From contig NZ_CP019236.1 of assembly GCF_001955695.1 (NCBI RefSeq), positions 2,666,001 through 2,730,000 of the forward strand: DNA of 64,000 nt, in the 5' to 3' direction. Source of the DNA: Rhodoferax koreense (GTDB lineage: Bacteria > Pseudomonadota > Gammaproteobacteria > Burkholderiales > Burkholderiaceae_C). Below are positions 8,249 to 17,818 of this stretch, in pieces. The position numbers and the translations under genes were made by a program. The notes beneath the pieces were generated by a model, which was not told the origin of the DNA, did no database searches, and saw nothing but the letters and a program-made list of their open reading frames with translations. Position 1 is the first letter of the stretch. Each line of letters opens with the position of its first letter.

Positions 8249-9184
8249 TCAGAGCCGGATGCCCCAGCCGAAGGGGTCGTCGTCCTCGATCAGCAGGGTG
8301 GCCTCGGCGCTGATGTGCGCGCGGCCTCGGATCGTGGGGACGACCTGGCCGCCTTCCAGCGTGTAGCTGGCTTCGAACACGCTGCCGATCACGCTGGCCT
8401 GGCGCCAGACCTCGCCGGGCGCGAGCTTCCCGTCGGCGGCCAGGCAGGCGATCTTGGCGCTGGTGCCGGTGCCGCAGGGCGAGCGGTCGTAGGCCAGGCC
8501 GGGGCACAACACGAAGTTGCGGCTGTCCGCGCCGTCCGTATCGTCGGCGAAGAGTTCGATGTGGTCGATCTCGGCGCCGTCCTGGCCGGTGACGCCTTGC
8601 ACCGCCAGGGCTTCGCGCAGCAGCGAGGTGTAGGCGGTCAGCGCCGGCAGGTTGTCGCTGGCCACGCGCTGGCCGTGTTCGCTCACCAGGAAGAACCAAT
8701 TGCCGCCATAGGCCACGTCGCCGCGCACCGTCCCGAAGCCCGGCACGTCGATCGCCACCTGGTGCAGGTGCCGGTACGCCGGTAGGTTGCGCACGCTCAC
8801 CGCACCGTCGGCGTGCAGCGTGGCTGTGACGGTGCCCACCGGTGTCTCGATGCGGTGCTCGCCCGCGGTGATGCGCCCCATGTGGGCCAGCGTGGCCACC
8901 AGGCCGATGGTGCCGTGGCCGCACATGCCCAGGTAACCGGCATTGTTGAAGAAGATGACGCCGGCCGCCGCGTCGGGCGACACCGGTTCGCAGAGCAGGG
9001 CGCCGACGATCACGTCGCTGCCGCGCGGCTCGAGCGCCGTGGTGGCGCGCCAGGCGTCATGTTCGGATGCGAGCAGCGCGCGGCGCTCGGCCATGCTGCC
9101 GCGGCCGAGGTCGGGAAAGCCGCCAATGACCAGCCGCGTGGGTTCGCCGCCGGTGTGGGAGTCGATGATCTGGATGCGTTTCAT
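8249..9184 (-). CDS. lhpA: 4-hydroxyproline 2-epimerase (proline racemase family)
   Basis: A 311-residue enzyme that would convert trans-4-hydroxy-L-proline into cis-4-hydroxy-D-proline, the first step of bacterial hydroxyproline breakdown. Both catalytic cysteines are present: Cys88 in [14 protein letters not shown] and Cys237 in [11 protein letters not shown]. Two cysteines indicate racemase/epimerase activity rather than the related trans-3-hydroxyproline dehydratase, which has Thr at the first position. Start ATG 9184 ([17 protein letters not shown]) is the conserved family N-terminus. It lies in an operon with a branched-chain-type importer, a flavin dehydrogenase and a DapA-type deaminase, which supports the hydroxyproline assignment over proline racemase. 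Confidence 0.88.
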   Translation of the reverse strand: MKRIQIIDSHTGGEPTRLVIGGFPDLGRGSMAERRALLASEHDAWRATTALEPRGSDVIVGALLCEPVSPDAAAGVIFFNNAGYLGMCGHGTIGLVATLAHMGRITAGEHRIETPVGTVTATLHADGAVSVRNLPAYRHLHQVAIDVPGFGTVRGDVAYGGNWFFLVSEHGQRVASDNLPALTAYTSLLREALAVQGVTGQDGAEIDHIELFADDTDGADSRNFVLCPGLAYDRSPCGTGTSAKIACLAADGKLAPGEVWRQASVIGSVFEASYTLEGGQVVPTIRGRAHISAEATLLIEDDDPFGWGIRL

Positions 9185-9195
9185 GTCTTTGGCAT

Positions 9196-10206
9196 TCAAG
9201 GCGTGACAGGTTTTTTCAGCGTTGCATTGTGCGTCTTCGCGGCCTGCGCGCGCTGGCCCCGGCGGCGCTGCAGCCAGGCCTCCCATTCGCCGACCATGCC
9301 GCGGCGGAAGAAGGACACGCACACCACGAAGGTCAGGCCGGTGATGATGGTCACCACGCCGCCGAGTTCCGCAAGGTAGTTCTGTAGGCTCACCACCAGC
9401 GCCGCGCCCAGCACCGGGCCCCAGCTCGTGCCCAGGCCGCCGAGCAGCGTCATCAGCAGCGTTTCGGTGGAGGTGCTCAGCATCACGTCGTTGAGCGCGG
9501 AGAGTTGCAACACCAGGGCTTTCATCGAGCCGGCCAGGCCGGTGAACGCGGCCGACAGCATGAAGGCGTAGAGTTTGCAGCGGTCGGTGTCGTAGCCCAG
9601 CGAGACGGCGCGCGGCGCATTGTCGCGCAAGGCCTTGAGCGACTGGCCGAACGGCGAGTGCACGATGCGGTGGATCGCCAGGAACCCCGCCACGAACACC
9701 GCCAGCGTGAAGTAGTACATGTGGTTGTCCACCGACAGGTCGACCAGGCCGAGCAGCTTGCCGCGCGGAATGCCCTGCATGCCGTCCTCGCCGCCGGTCC
9801 AGGGCATTTGCACCGCGAGGAAATAGGCGATCTGCGACAGCGCCAGCGTGATCATCGAGAAATAGATGCCGGTGCGGCGGATGGCCAGCGTGCCGATGAG
9901 CCAGCCGATGGCCGTGGCCACCAGCATGCCGGCCAGTATGGCCAGCTCCACCGGAAAGCCGTGGTCGGCCAGCTTGATCATCAGGATGCCGGTGGTGTAG
10001 CCGGACCAGCCGAAGAAGGCCGCATGGCCGAACGACACCAGGCCGGTGAAGCCGATCAACAGGTTGAAGGCCAGCGCGAACAGCGCATAACACAGCACCT
10101 TCATGATGAACACCGGATAGACGAGTTCCGGGAACACCGGCACCAGCACGGCGGGAATCAGCAGCGCCAGCAGGACGCGGATCGGGGTCGGGATGTTTTT
10201 CAGCAT
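9196..10206 (-). CDS. livM: Liv-type ABC transporter permease LivM
   Basis: A 336-residue inner-membrane permease with 8-10 hydrophobic segments and the LivM signature around [19 protein letters not shown] (about residues 48-66). The cytoplasmic EAA-like loop is [18 protein letters not shown]. It pairs with LivH (ends 3 nt upstream of this start), with ATPases LivG/LivF and with receptor LivK from the same operon. By context it imports hydroxyproline or a related imino acid rather than leucine. The C-terminus carries a basic tail ([15 protein letters not shown]). Confidence 0.92.
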   Translation of the reverse strand: MLKNIPTPIRVLLALLIPAVLVPVFPELVYPVFIMKVLCYALFALAFNLLIGFTGLVSFGHAAFFGWSGYTTGILMIKLADHGFPVELAILAGMLVATAIGWLIGTLAIRRTGIYFSMITLALSQIAYFLAVQMPWTGGEDGMQGIPRGKLLGLVDLSVDNHMYYFTLAVFVAGFLAIHRIVHSPFGQSLKALRDNAPRAVSLGYDTDRCKLYAFMLSAAFTGLAGSMKALVLQLSALNDVMLSTSTETLLMTLLGGLGTSWGPVLGAALVVSLQNYLAELGGVVTIITGLTFVVCVSFFRRGMVGEWEAWLQRRRGQRAQAAKTHNATLKKPVTP

Positions 10207-10209
10207 GGC

Positions 10210-11112
10210 TTATTTCTCTTTACCGAACATGCCGGCGGGGCGCATCAGCAGCACCACGGCCATGATCACGAACACCACGACCGTGGAGCCTTCGGCGTAG
10301 AACACCTTGGTCAGGCCTTCGAGCAGGCCGAGCGCCAGGCCGGTGAGGATCGCGCCCATGATCGAGCCCAGGCCCCCGATCACCACCACGGCGAACACGA
10401 TGTTCAGCAGGTTCGCACCCATGAGCGGCGTGATCTGCATGATGGGCGCGGCCAGCACACCGGCGATGCCGGCCAGCGCCACGCCGAAGCCGTAGGTGAG
10501 GGTGATCATCAGCGGAATGTTCACGCCGAAGGCTTGCAGCAGCTTCGGGTTCTCGGTGCCGGCGCGCAGCAGGGCGCCGAGCTTGGTCTTCTCGAACAGG
10601 TACCAGGTCACGGCGCAGATCAAGAGCGAGGCCACGACCACGAAGCCGCGGTAGATCGGCATGAACATGAAGCCGAGATCGACGCCGCCCTGCAGCAGCG
10701 CGGGCGGGTCGTAACTCGAACCCGAGATGCCGTAGAAGTGGCGGAAGACGCCTTCCAGGATCAGCGCCACGCCGAAGGTCAGCAGCAGGCCGTAGAGGTG
10801 GTCCAGGTGGTAGAGCCGCTTGAGCAGCGTCTTCTCGAGCAGCACGCCGAGCGCGCCGACGATGAGTGGCGCCACGACGAGCATCGCCCAGAAATTCAGC
10901 TTGAACTCGGGGCCGAGCAGCATCGGCAGTTGCGTGAAGCCGATCCACGCCAGGAACGCGGCCACCATGAACTGCGCGCCGTGCGCGAAGTTGATGATGT
11001 TGAGCAGGCCGAAGATGATGGCCAGGCCCATGCTGAGCACGGCGTAGAAGCAGCCGTTGATCAGGCCCACCAGCAACTGCGCCATCAGCGACTGCATCGG
11101 AATGTCGAACAT
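10210..11112 (-). CDS. livH: Liv-type ABC transporter permease LivH
   Basis: A 300-residue permease with about eight membrane helices. The typical N-terminal LivH region is [20 protein letters not shown], followed by [18 protein letters not shown] 11112 gives [12 protein letters not shown]. It is separated from the upstream receptor gene livK by a 135-nt gap holding a REP-like inverted repeat, whereas it is almost joined to livM (3-nt gap). Same transporter complex as LivM/G/F/K; substrate inferred to be hydroxyproline from the operon. Confidence 0.92.
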   Translation of the reverse strand: MFDIPMQSLMAQLLVGLINGCFYAVLSMGLAIIFGLLNIINFAHGAQFMVAAFLAWIGFTQLPMLLGPEFKLNFWAMLVVAPLIVGALGVLLEKTLLKRLYHLDHLYGLLLTFGVALILEGVFRHFYGISGSSYDPPALLQGGVDLGFMFMPIYRGFVVVASLLICAVTWYLFEKTKLGALLRAGTENPKLLQAFGVNIPLMITLTYGFGVALAGIAGVLAAPIMQITPLMGANLLNIVFAVVVIGGLGSIMGAILTGLALGLLEGLTKVFYAEGSTVVVFVIMAVVLLMRPAGMFGKEK

Positions 11113-11138
11113 AGGTTTTCGTGTCCTGCGTGGATCAA

Positions 11139-11239
11139 ACCCGTTCGCACTGAGCGGGTCGTTGTGCTTTGAAGTCCGCTCATCCTGAGCTTGTCGAAGG
11201 ACGACAGGCTCAGCCCGAACGGGGATATGACGAACGGGT
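11139..11239. repeat. REP-like inverted repeat between livK and livH
   Basis: A central hairpin has arms CTGAGCTTGTC (11185-11195) and GACAGGCTCAG (11203-11213), matching at 10 of 11 positions with a 7-nt loop. It is enclosed by a perfect outer 9-bp repeat, ACCCGTTCG (11139-11147) and CGAACGGGT (11231-11239). The core resembles a short intergenic palindrome (GACAGGCTCAG...CGAACGG type) that recurs in many Burkholderiales genomes; that recurrence is from memory, not computed here. In the middle of an operon it could protect the upstream livK mRNA or reduce read-through into livHM. Confidence 0.6.
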
Positions 11240-11247
11240 GACAGGGA

Positions 11248-12441
11248 TTACTTGGCGACCTGGCAGGCCGGGCTGATGGCGGGGTACACGTCCGCACCCT
11301 TGAGCACGGTCTTGACCTTGTAGTAGTCCCATGGCACCTTGGATTCGGAAGGCGACTTGACCTGCAGCAGCAGCATGTCGTGCACCAGTGCGCCGTCTTC
11401 GCGCAGCTTGCCGTGGCGGATCACCGCGTCGTCGATGGTCATCTTGCGCAGTTGCGCCATCACCGCCTTGGCTTCGTCCGTGCCGGCCGCCTGCACGGCC
11501 TTCAGGTAGCTGAGCGTGGCCGAATACACCCCGGCCTGGGCGGCGGTGGGCATGCGCTTTTGCTTCTCGAAGAATTTCTTCGACCAGGCGCGCGAACGCT
11601 CGTCGAAGTCCCAGTAGAAGGCTTCGCTCAGGTACATGCCCTGGGCTTTTTCCAGGCCGATGCTGTGCACGTCGGAGATGTAGGTGAGCAGCGGCGCCAC
11701 CACCTGCTTGCGCGTGATGCCGTATTCGTTGGCCTGCTTGATGGCGTTGACCGTGTCGTTGCCGGCGTTGGCCAGCGCGATCACGTCGGCGCCCGAAGCC
11801 TGGGCCTTGAGCAGGAAGGACGAGAAATCGCCGCCGGGGAAAGGATGGCGCGAGCTGCCGACCACCTTGCCGCCGTCGGCATTGATGACTTCGGTGGCGT
11901 CCTTCTCCAGCGAGTGGCCGAAGGTGTAGTCGGCGGTGATGAAGTACCAGCTCTTCTTGCCTTCCTTCACCAGGGCGCGCGCGGTGCCGGCGGCCAGGGC
12001 ATAGGTGTTGGTGGTCCACTGCGCTGTGAGCGCATTGCACTTCTCGCCGAGGATGGCGGTGGCCAGGCCCGAGGACGGCATGACGATGCGGTTCTTTTGC
12101 TTGGCGATTTCCATCACCGCGAGCGCGGTGGATGCGGTGGGGAAGTCGGTCACCATGTCGACCTTGCCCTGGTCGAACCAGCCGCGCGCCAGGTTGGCCG
12201 CCACGTCGGGCTTGTTCTGGTGGTCGGCGAAGACCAGCTCCACAGGCTTGCCGAGCACCTTGCCGCCCATCTCCTCGATGGCCAGGCGCGCCGCCGTCAC
12301 CGAGCCCTGGCCCGACAGGTCGGAGTAGATGCCGGACAGGTCGTTCAGCACGCCGATCTTGACGACGTCGTCGCTGACCTGCGCTTGGGCGGCGATGGCG
12401 GCACAGGCAGCGAGCGCGACGGAGAGTTTCTTGAATTGCAT
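11248..12441 (-). CDS. livK: Liv-type ABC transporter substrate-binding protein (operon receptor 1)
   Basis: A 397-residue periplasmic receptor of the LivJ/LivK (type I) fold. The signal peptide MQFKKLSVALAACAAIAAQA is likely cut before QVSDDVVKIGVLNDLSG. ATG 12441 is chosen because a GGAG lies 6-9 nt upstream and because the signal peptide begins there; an upstream in-frame ATG adds eleven unlikely residues. It lies between livF and livH, so it is the cognate receptor of this importer. A second, differently built receptor gene sits upstream in the same operon, so the importer may serve two ligands. Confidence 0.9.
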   Translation of the reverse strand: MQFKKLSVALAACAAIAAQAQVSDDVVKIGVLNDLSGIYSDLSGQGSVTAARLAIEEMGGKVLGKPVELVFADHQNKPDVAANLARGWFDQGKVDMVTDFPTASTALAVMEIAKQKNRIVMPSSGLATAILGEKCNALTAQWTTNTYALAAGTARALVKEGKKSWYFITADYTFGHSLEKDATEVINADGGKVVGSSRHPFPGGDFSSFLLKAQASGADVIALANAGNDTVNAIKQANEYGITRKQVVAPLLTYISDVHSIGLEKAQGMYLSEAFYWDFDERSRAWSKKFFEKQKRMPTAAQAGVYSATLSYLKAVQAAGTDEAKAVMAQLRKMTIDDAVIRHGKLREDGALVHDMLLLQVKSPSESKVPWDYYKVKTVLKGADVYPAISPACQVAK

Positions 12442-12483
12442 GAAGGACTCCAGAGGTTGAAGAGAGAAAGACAAAGGAAAATT

Positions 12484-13192
<709 letters not shown>

Positions 13193-13200
<8 letters not shown>

Positions 13201-13957
13201 GTTCTTCCTCTTCCGTGCCCATGTAGGCTTCGCGCACCGCGGGATCGATGCTGACCTGTGCGTACGGCCCTTCGGCCAGGATTTCGCCGCGCTGCAGCAC
13301 GGTGATGGTGTCGCTGATGTCGGCCACCACCTTCATGTTGTGTTCCACCATCAGGATGGTGCGCTGGGCCGAGACCTGCTTGATCAGGTCCTTGATGCGG
13401 TCCACGTCCTCGTGGCCCATGCCCTGCGTGGGCTCGTCGAGCAGCAGCAGTTCGGGGTCGAGCGCGAGCGTGGTGGCGATCTCCAGCGTGCGTTTGCGGC
13501 CGTAGGGCAGGTCGCCCGCGAGCAGGTGCGATGCGTTGGACAGGCCGACCTGGTCGAGCAGGGCCATGGCCTGCGGATCGAGCGTGTGCAAGGCCGCCAC
13601 GGGCTGCCAGAAGCGGTAATCCAGCCCGGCCTTGCGCTGCAGCGCGATCTTCACGTTCTCCAGCACGCTGAGCTGGGGGAACACCGCCGAGATCTGGAAC
13701 GAGCGCACGATGCCGCGGCGCGCGGTCTGCGCGGGTTTCTCGTGCGTGATGTCGATGCCGTTGAAGGCAATGCTGCCCGCGCTCGGAATGTGGAACTTGG
13801 TGAGCAGGTTGAACACCGTCGTCTTGCCCGCGCCGTTCGGCCCGATGAGCGCGTGGATCGAGCCGCGGCGCACTTTCAGGTCGACACTGCGCACGGCGAC
13901 GAAGCCGCGGAACTCCTTGGTAAGTCCCTTGGTCTCCAGGATGATGTCAGGCTGCAT
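13193..13957 (-). CDS. livG: Liv-type ABC transporter ATP-binding protein LivG
   Basis: A 254-residue ABC ATPase with a canonical Walker A (GPNGAGKTT, about residues 38-46), Walker B ELLLLDEPTQGM and His-loop MVEHNM. The usual LSGGQ signature is replaced by DLPYGRKRTLEIA, as is common for LivG proteins. Start ATG 13957 (MQPDIILETKGLTKEF) overlaps the end of the upstream dehydrogenase large-subunit gene by 11 nt, which ties transport and catabolism into one transcript. Confidence 0.92.
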
Positions 13958-15254
13958 GCGTGGTTTCCTCTGCGGAGTGGTCTTGGGAATGGAGTGCGGC
14001 CAGCGTGGCCACGCGTACCGGCGAAAGCGGCGGCCTCGGCGCGGTGGGCGCCCAGCCGAACATGAACCGTGTGGCCGCGCCGCAGACCCGGCCCTGGCAG
14101 GCGCCCATGCCGCAGCGGGTGTGCAGCTTGGCGTCGGTCCAGTCGTTGCGCGGCGCCAGTTCGGCGTGGCGCACGTCTTCGCAGCGGCAGACCAGGGTGT
14201 CGGGCGCGGCCAGCCGGCGCAGGGGCTCGGCGAGTGCGAAGCGCTGGTGCAGCGTGGCGGCGAAGGCGTCCCAGCGCGCCAGTTCGCCACGCCGGGCTTC
14301 GGCCAGCGCGATGGCGCCCACGGCTGCATGCCCGGCCATCGCCCCCTGGACCAGGGCGCGGTCGCTGCCGCCCACGCCGGTGTTCTCGCCGGCGGCGTAG
14401 ATGTCGGCCCGGCTGGTCGCCTGCATCGCGTCGACCGTGAGGGCGGGCGCGCCATGGCGCATTTCCACCGCGCAGCCCAGGTGTTGGCCGAGTTCGGTGT
14501 TCGGCACCAGGCCGAAGCCGCAGGCCAGCCGGTCGCAGGCGATGACTTCCTCGCCCTGCGTGCCGCGCCGCAGCCGCACCGCTTCCACATGGCCGTCGCC
14601 CTGTGCCGACAAAACATGGCGGCCCGTGCGGTACGACGCGTCGAACAGGCCCAGCGATTGCACCGCCTTGCCTGGCCACCGTGCCAGCGCCGCAGCGAAG
14701 CCGGCGACGGCCTGGAATCCGGCCTGCTCGGCGATGCGCACCACGTGCGCGCCGGCCTTGCGGGCGGTGGCGGCGGCGGCCAGCAGCAAGGGGCCGCTGC
14801 CGGCGATCACGATGCGTTCCCCGGCCACCGGCAGGCCGGACTTGACCAGCGCCTGCAGCGCGCCGGCACCGGTCACGCCGGGCAGCGTCCAGCCCGGGAA
14901 GGGCAGCAGCAGTTCACGGGCGCCGGTGCACAGGATCAGTTTTTTCCAGCCGATGCGCCAGCCACGTTCGGCATCTTCGAGCAAGAGCTCAGAAGGCGCG
15001 GTCGCGGCGATGACGCGCGTGCCGCTGACGAGACGGATGTTGGCGCAGCGTGCGATCGCGTTGCGCCTTTGCATGGCTGCGATCGGCAATTCGACACCCG
15101 GCCCGTCGCGCCAGATCTGGCCGCCGGGTGCGGGGTTGTCGTCGACGATCACGATGTGGGCGCCGCTGGGCGCGGCAGCCAGGGCGGCGGCCAGGCCCGC
15201 GGGGCCGGCACCGATGATCAGCACGTCGCAATGTTCGATGGCAGAGCCGCTCAT
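13947..15254 (-). CDS. FAD/NAD(P)-type oxidoreductase, large subunit of D-hydroxyproline dehydrogenase-type complex
   Basis: A 435-residue flavoprotein with an N-terminal dinucleotide-binding motif (DVLIIGAGPAGLAAALAA, about residues 10-27), a second one in the middle (IVIAGSGPLLLAAAATARKAG), and a C-terminal iron-sulfur segment with cysteines in LVCRCEDVRH and RCGMGACQGRVCG. This is the alpha-subunit architecture of the heteromeric dehydrogenases for D-hydroxyproline, octopine/nopaline and hydrogen cyanide synthase (LhpE, OoxA, HcnB type). ATG 15254 overlaps the stop of the small [2Fe-2S] subunit gene as ATGA. By operon context it oxidises cis-4-hydroxy-D-proline to pyrroline-4-hydroxy-2-carboxylate. 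Confidence 0.87.
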   Translation of the reverse strand: MSGSAIEHCDVLIIGAGPAGLAAALAAAPSGAHIVIVDDNPAPGGQIWRDGPGVELPIAAMQRRNAIARCANIRLVSGTRVIAATAPSELLLEDAERGWRIGWKKLILCTGARELLLPFPGWTLPGVTGAGALQALVKSGLPVAGERIVIAGSGPLLLAAAATARKAGAHVVRIAEQAGFQAVAGFAAALARWPGKAVQSLGLFDASYRTGRHVLSAQGDGHVEAVRLRRGTQGEEVIACDRLACGFGLVPNTELGQHLGCAVEMRHGAPALTVDAMQATSRADIYAAGENTGVGGSDRALVQGAMAGHAAVGAIALAEARRGELARWDAFAATLHQRFALAEPLRRLAAPDTLVCRCEDVRHAELAPRNDWTDAKLHTRCGMGACQGRVCGAATRFMFGWAPTAPRPPLSPVRVATLAALHSQDHSAEETTHAA

Positions 15255-15511
15255 GCGGAGGTCTCCACGACCATGCCGTCTTCGCACCGGGTCTGGCAGG
15301 CCAGGCGGCGCCGGCCGTCGATGTCCACGCGGCATTCGTGGCAGATGCCCATGCCGCAAAAAGGTGCGCGGGCCTGGCCCAGCACCGAGCGGCGGGCCGT
15401 GCCCATGTCGGCGCTGCCTGCGATACGTAGGGCGGCCGCAACCGAGGTACCGGCACGGACCGATAGCGTCTGGCCGTTGATGCGGAGTGCCACGGTTTCT
15501 GTCTTTTTCAT
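15251..15511 (-). CDS. [2Fe-2S]-binding small subunit of the D-hydroxyproline dehydrogenase-type complex
   Basis: An 86-residue ferredoxin-like protein. The iron-sulfur ligands are Cys52, Cys57, Cys60 and Cys72 (C-x4-C-x2-C-x11-C, in FCGMGICHEC...LACQ), the pattern of the gamma subunits (HcnA, LhpF type) of FAD/Fe-S amino-acid dehydrogenases. ATG 15511 overlaps the stop of the FAD subunit gene by 4 nt, and its own TGA overlaps the next ATG. It passes electrons between the flavin subunits and an acceptor, presumably the respiratory chain. Confidence 0.87.
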   Translation of the reverse strand: MKKTETVALRINGQTLSVRAGTSVAAALRIAGSADMGTARRSVLGQARAPFCGMGICHECRVDIDGRRRLACQTRCEDGMVVETSA

Positions 15512-16623
15512 GCGGTTGCGGTGGCCGTGAAACGCTCGGCGGCATAGGGCGTGGGGTCGAATGCGGGCGCCGCGCCCGTCATCAGCTCGGCCAGCAACTG
15601 CGCCGTGCCGGTGGCCGTCGTCACGCCCAGGCCCTCGTGGCCGACGGCCAGCCACAGGCCTTCGCGCCAGGGGTGGCGGCCGAGCAGCGGCAGGCTGTCG
15701 GGCGTGGCGGCGCGCAGGCCGGTCCAGCTGCGAATCGCGTTGAGGTCGCCCAGCGCCGGGATGTAGCGCAGCGCGCGCTGCAGCATCTGCGCCACCATGG
15801 GGGCTTCGACCGCCATGTCGGTGGTGTCGAACTGGCGCGACGAGCCGATCAGCAGCTGCCCCGTGGGCCGCGGCTGCAGGTTGAAGGCCACCGAAGGGCC
15901 TTCGGCATGGTGCGCGCTGGTGATGTAGCCGAGCTCCACCAGTTGGTGGTGCACGGTGCCGGGGTAGCGATCGGTGATCAGCAGGTGGCCTTTCTTGGGC
16001 CGGATCGGGAGTTCGGGGCACAGTGCCGTGGCGTGGATGCCATTGGCCAGCAGAATCTGCGGCGCGCGGCGCTGCGTGCCATCGGCGAGCCGCACATGGC
16101 CGGCCTCGATGGCCACGACTTCGGCGGCTTCGATGTGGATGTTGCTGCCACCATCGCCCAGCAACCAGCGCGCGGCATTGGGTGCGTAGACGATGCCGTC
16201 GCCGGTGACTTCCAGCGCACCGGCAAGGCCCGGGCGCAGCGCGGGTTCGGCGGTGGCCAGTTGATTGGCGCTGAGCAGCCGGCAATCGATGCCATGCTGG
16301 CCCAGGCGTTGCTGTTTTTCTTCGGCCGCAACCATCTCGGCATCATCGGCCGCCACCCACAGCGTGCCGCACGGGCTGAACGCGCAGTCGTCCGCCATGC
16401 GCGGCACGAGACTGCGCCACAGCGCGAGCGAATGGCGGCTCAACGCGAGTTCGGCCGGGTTGTCGTCCATCACCACCAGGTGGCCCATGCCCGCGCCGGT
16501 GGCGCCGCCGACGCCTGCATCGAGCACCAGCACCTGCTGGCCGGCCTGCGCCAGCGCATGGGCACAGGCCGCACCGACGATGCCGGCACCGATGACGATC
16601 ACGTCGGCTTGCATGGGCTGCAT
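15508..16623 (-). CDS. FAD-dependent D-amino-acid oxidoreductase, catalytic (beta) subunit of the dehydrogenase
   Basis: A 371-residue DAO-fold flavoenzyme: GxGxxG in VIVIGAGIVGAACAHALAQA (about residues 8-27) and the family C-terminal motif LWLAVGHEGLGVTTATGTA. It is the likely site of cis-4-hydroxy-D-proline oxidation (LhpB/HcnC/OoxB type). ATG 16623 gives MQPMQADV; the second ATG at 16614 is equally possible. It overlaps the small subunit gene by 4 nt, so beta, gamma and alpha subunits are made from a tightly coupled message. Confidence 0.87.
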   Translation of the reverse strand: MQPMQADVIVIGAGIVGAACAHALAQAGQQVLVLDAGVGGATGAGMGHLVVMDDNPAELALSRHSLALWRSLVPRMADDCAFSPCGTLWVAADDAEMVAAEEKQQRLGQHGIDCRLLSANQLATAEPALRPGLAGALEVTGDGIVYAPNAARWLLGDGGSNIHIEAAEVVAIEAGHVRLADGTQRRAPQILLANGIHATALCPELPIRPKKGHLLITDRYPGTVHHQLVELGYITSAHHAEGPSVAFNLQPRPTGQLLIGSSRQFDTTDMAVEAPMVAQMLQRALRYIPALGDLNAIRSWTGLRAATPDSLPLLGRHPWREGLWLAVGHEGLGVTTATGTAQLLAELMTGAAPAFDPTPYAAERFTATATA

Positions 16624-16653
16624 GGGCTGAAGTCGGCTCGGGGCTCGGTTGGC

Positions 16654-17787
16654 TCAGTAGCTTGCGAGCGCGGTCGGAACGGCGTTCTTGAACGTGAACA
16701 CCGTGATCGGGGCCTGCGTCATGTTGCCCTTCTCGTCGTAGGTGTAGGTGCCGGCCACGCCCTTGTAGTTGGCCTTGTAGATTTCCGCGCCGACCTTGTT
16801 CGGGTCGATGGAGTTGGCCTTCTGCATGGATTCGCCGATCAGCATCATCTGGTCATAGAACGAGGGGCCGTAGGCATCGGCGTCGAGCTTGAAGCGCGCC
16901 TTGTACTTGGCCTTGAACGCCGGACCGCCGGCGGCTTTCTCCAGCATCGAGCCGCCCTGGGCGCAGAACACCGTGTCGTTCACCGCGTCGCCGCCGAGCT
17001 TGCCCATCTCGGGGCTGCACAGCGTGTCGCCGCCGAGCAGCTTGGCATTCAGGCCGAGCTGCTTCATCTGGCGCGTCATCGGTGCGGCCTGGGGGGCATA
17101 GCCACCGAAGAAGATGGCTTCGGGTTGCTTGGCTTTGAGCGTGGTCAGGATCGACAGGAAATCCGTCGCCTTGTCGGTGGTGAATTCCTGGCCGACGACG
17201 GTCAGGCCCTGCTTCTTGGCTTCCTTGGTGAACTCGTCGGCCACGCCCTGGCCGAAGGCCGTGCGGTCGTCGATCACGGCGACCTTCGTCACCTTCAGCA
17301 CCTTGGCCGCGTAGATGGCCATGTTCGAGCCGATCTGCGTATCGCTGGCGATGATGCGGAACAGGTTCTTGTAGCCGCCTTCGGTGACCTTGGGGTTGGT
17401 GCCCACGGTGGACACCATCGCGCCGCCGTTGCTGTAGACGCGCGAGGCGGGGATCGCCACACCGGAGCAGTACGGGCCCATCACGTATTTCACGCCGCTG
17501 TCGACCAGCTTCTGCGCCACGTTGACGCCGGACTTGGCGTCGCACTGGTCGTCTTCGGACTGCAGTTCGAACTTCAGCGTTTTGCCGCCGACCACGATTT
17601 TCTTCGCATTGAGTTCCTCGACGGCGAGGCGCACGCCATTTTCATTGTCCTTGCCGGCGAAGGCGTTGGGGCCCGAGAGCGGGCCGGTCTGGCCGATGGT
17701 GACGACCTGTTCCTGCGCGCTGGCCTGGGTGGCGCAGGCCAGCACGGCGAGGCCGAGGGCGGAGAGAAGGTGGGGGCGGACGTTCAT
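16654..17787 (-). CDS. Liv-type ABC transporter substrate-binding protein (operon receptor 2)
   Basis: A 377-residue periplasmic receptor of the type I (LivK) fold. The signal peptide MNVRPHLLSALGLAVLACATQASA is likely cut before QEQVVTIGQTGPLSGP. ATG 17787 has AGGAG about 7 nt upstream. Two cysteines (DDQCDAKSG and GPYCSGVAI) may form the disulfide common in LivJ/LivK. It lies between the deaminase and dehydrogenase genes, 5 kb from the livGFKHM block, and differs clearly from receptor 1. It may be the actual hydroxyproline receptor or bind a second ligand. Confidence 0.88.
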   Translation of the reverse strand: MNVRPHLLSALGLAVLACATQASAQEQVVTIGQTGPLSGPNAFAGKDNENGVRLAVEELNAKKIVVGGKTLKFELQSEDDQCDAKSGVNVAQKLVDSGVKYVMGPYCSGVAIPASRVYSNGGAMVSTVGTNPKVTEGGYKNLFRIIASDTQIGSNMAIYAAKVLKVTKVAVIDDRTAFGQGVADEFTKEAKKQGLTVVGQEFTTDKATDFLSILTTLKAKQPEAIFFGGYAPQAAPMTRQMKQLGLNAKLLGGDTLCSPEMGKLGGDAVNDTVFCAQGGSMLEKAAGGPAFKAKYKARFKLDADAYGPSFYDQMMLIGESMQKANSIDPNKVGAEIYKANYKGVAGTYTYDEKGNMTQAPITVFTFKNAVPTALASY

Positions 17788-17818
17788 GGGTGTCTCCTAG
17801 TGGTGTGAGGGAAGGAAA

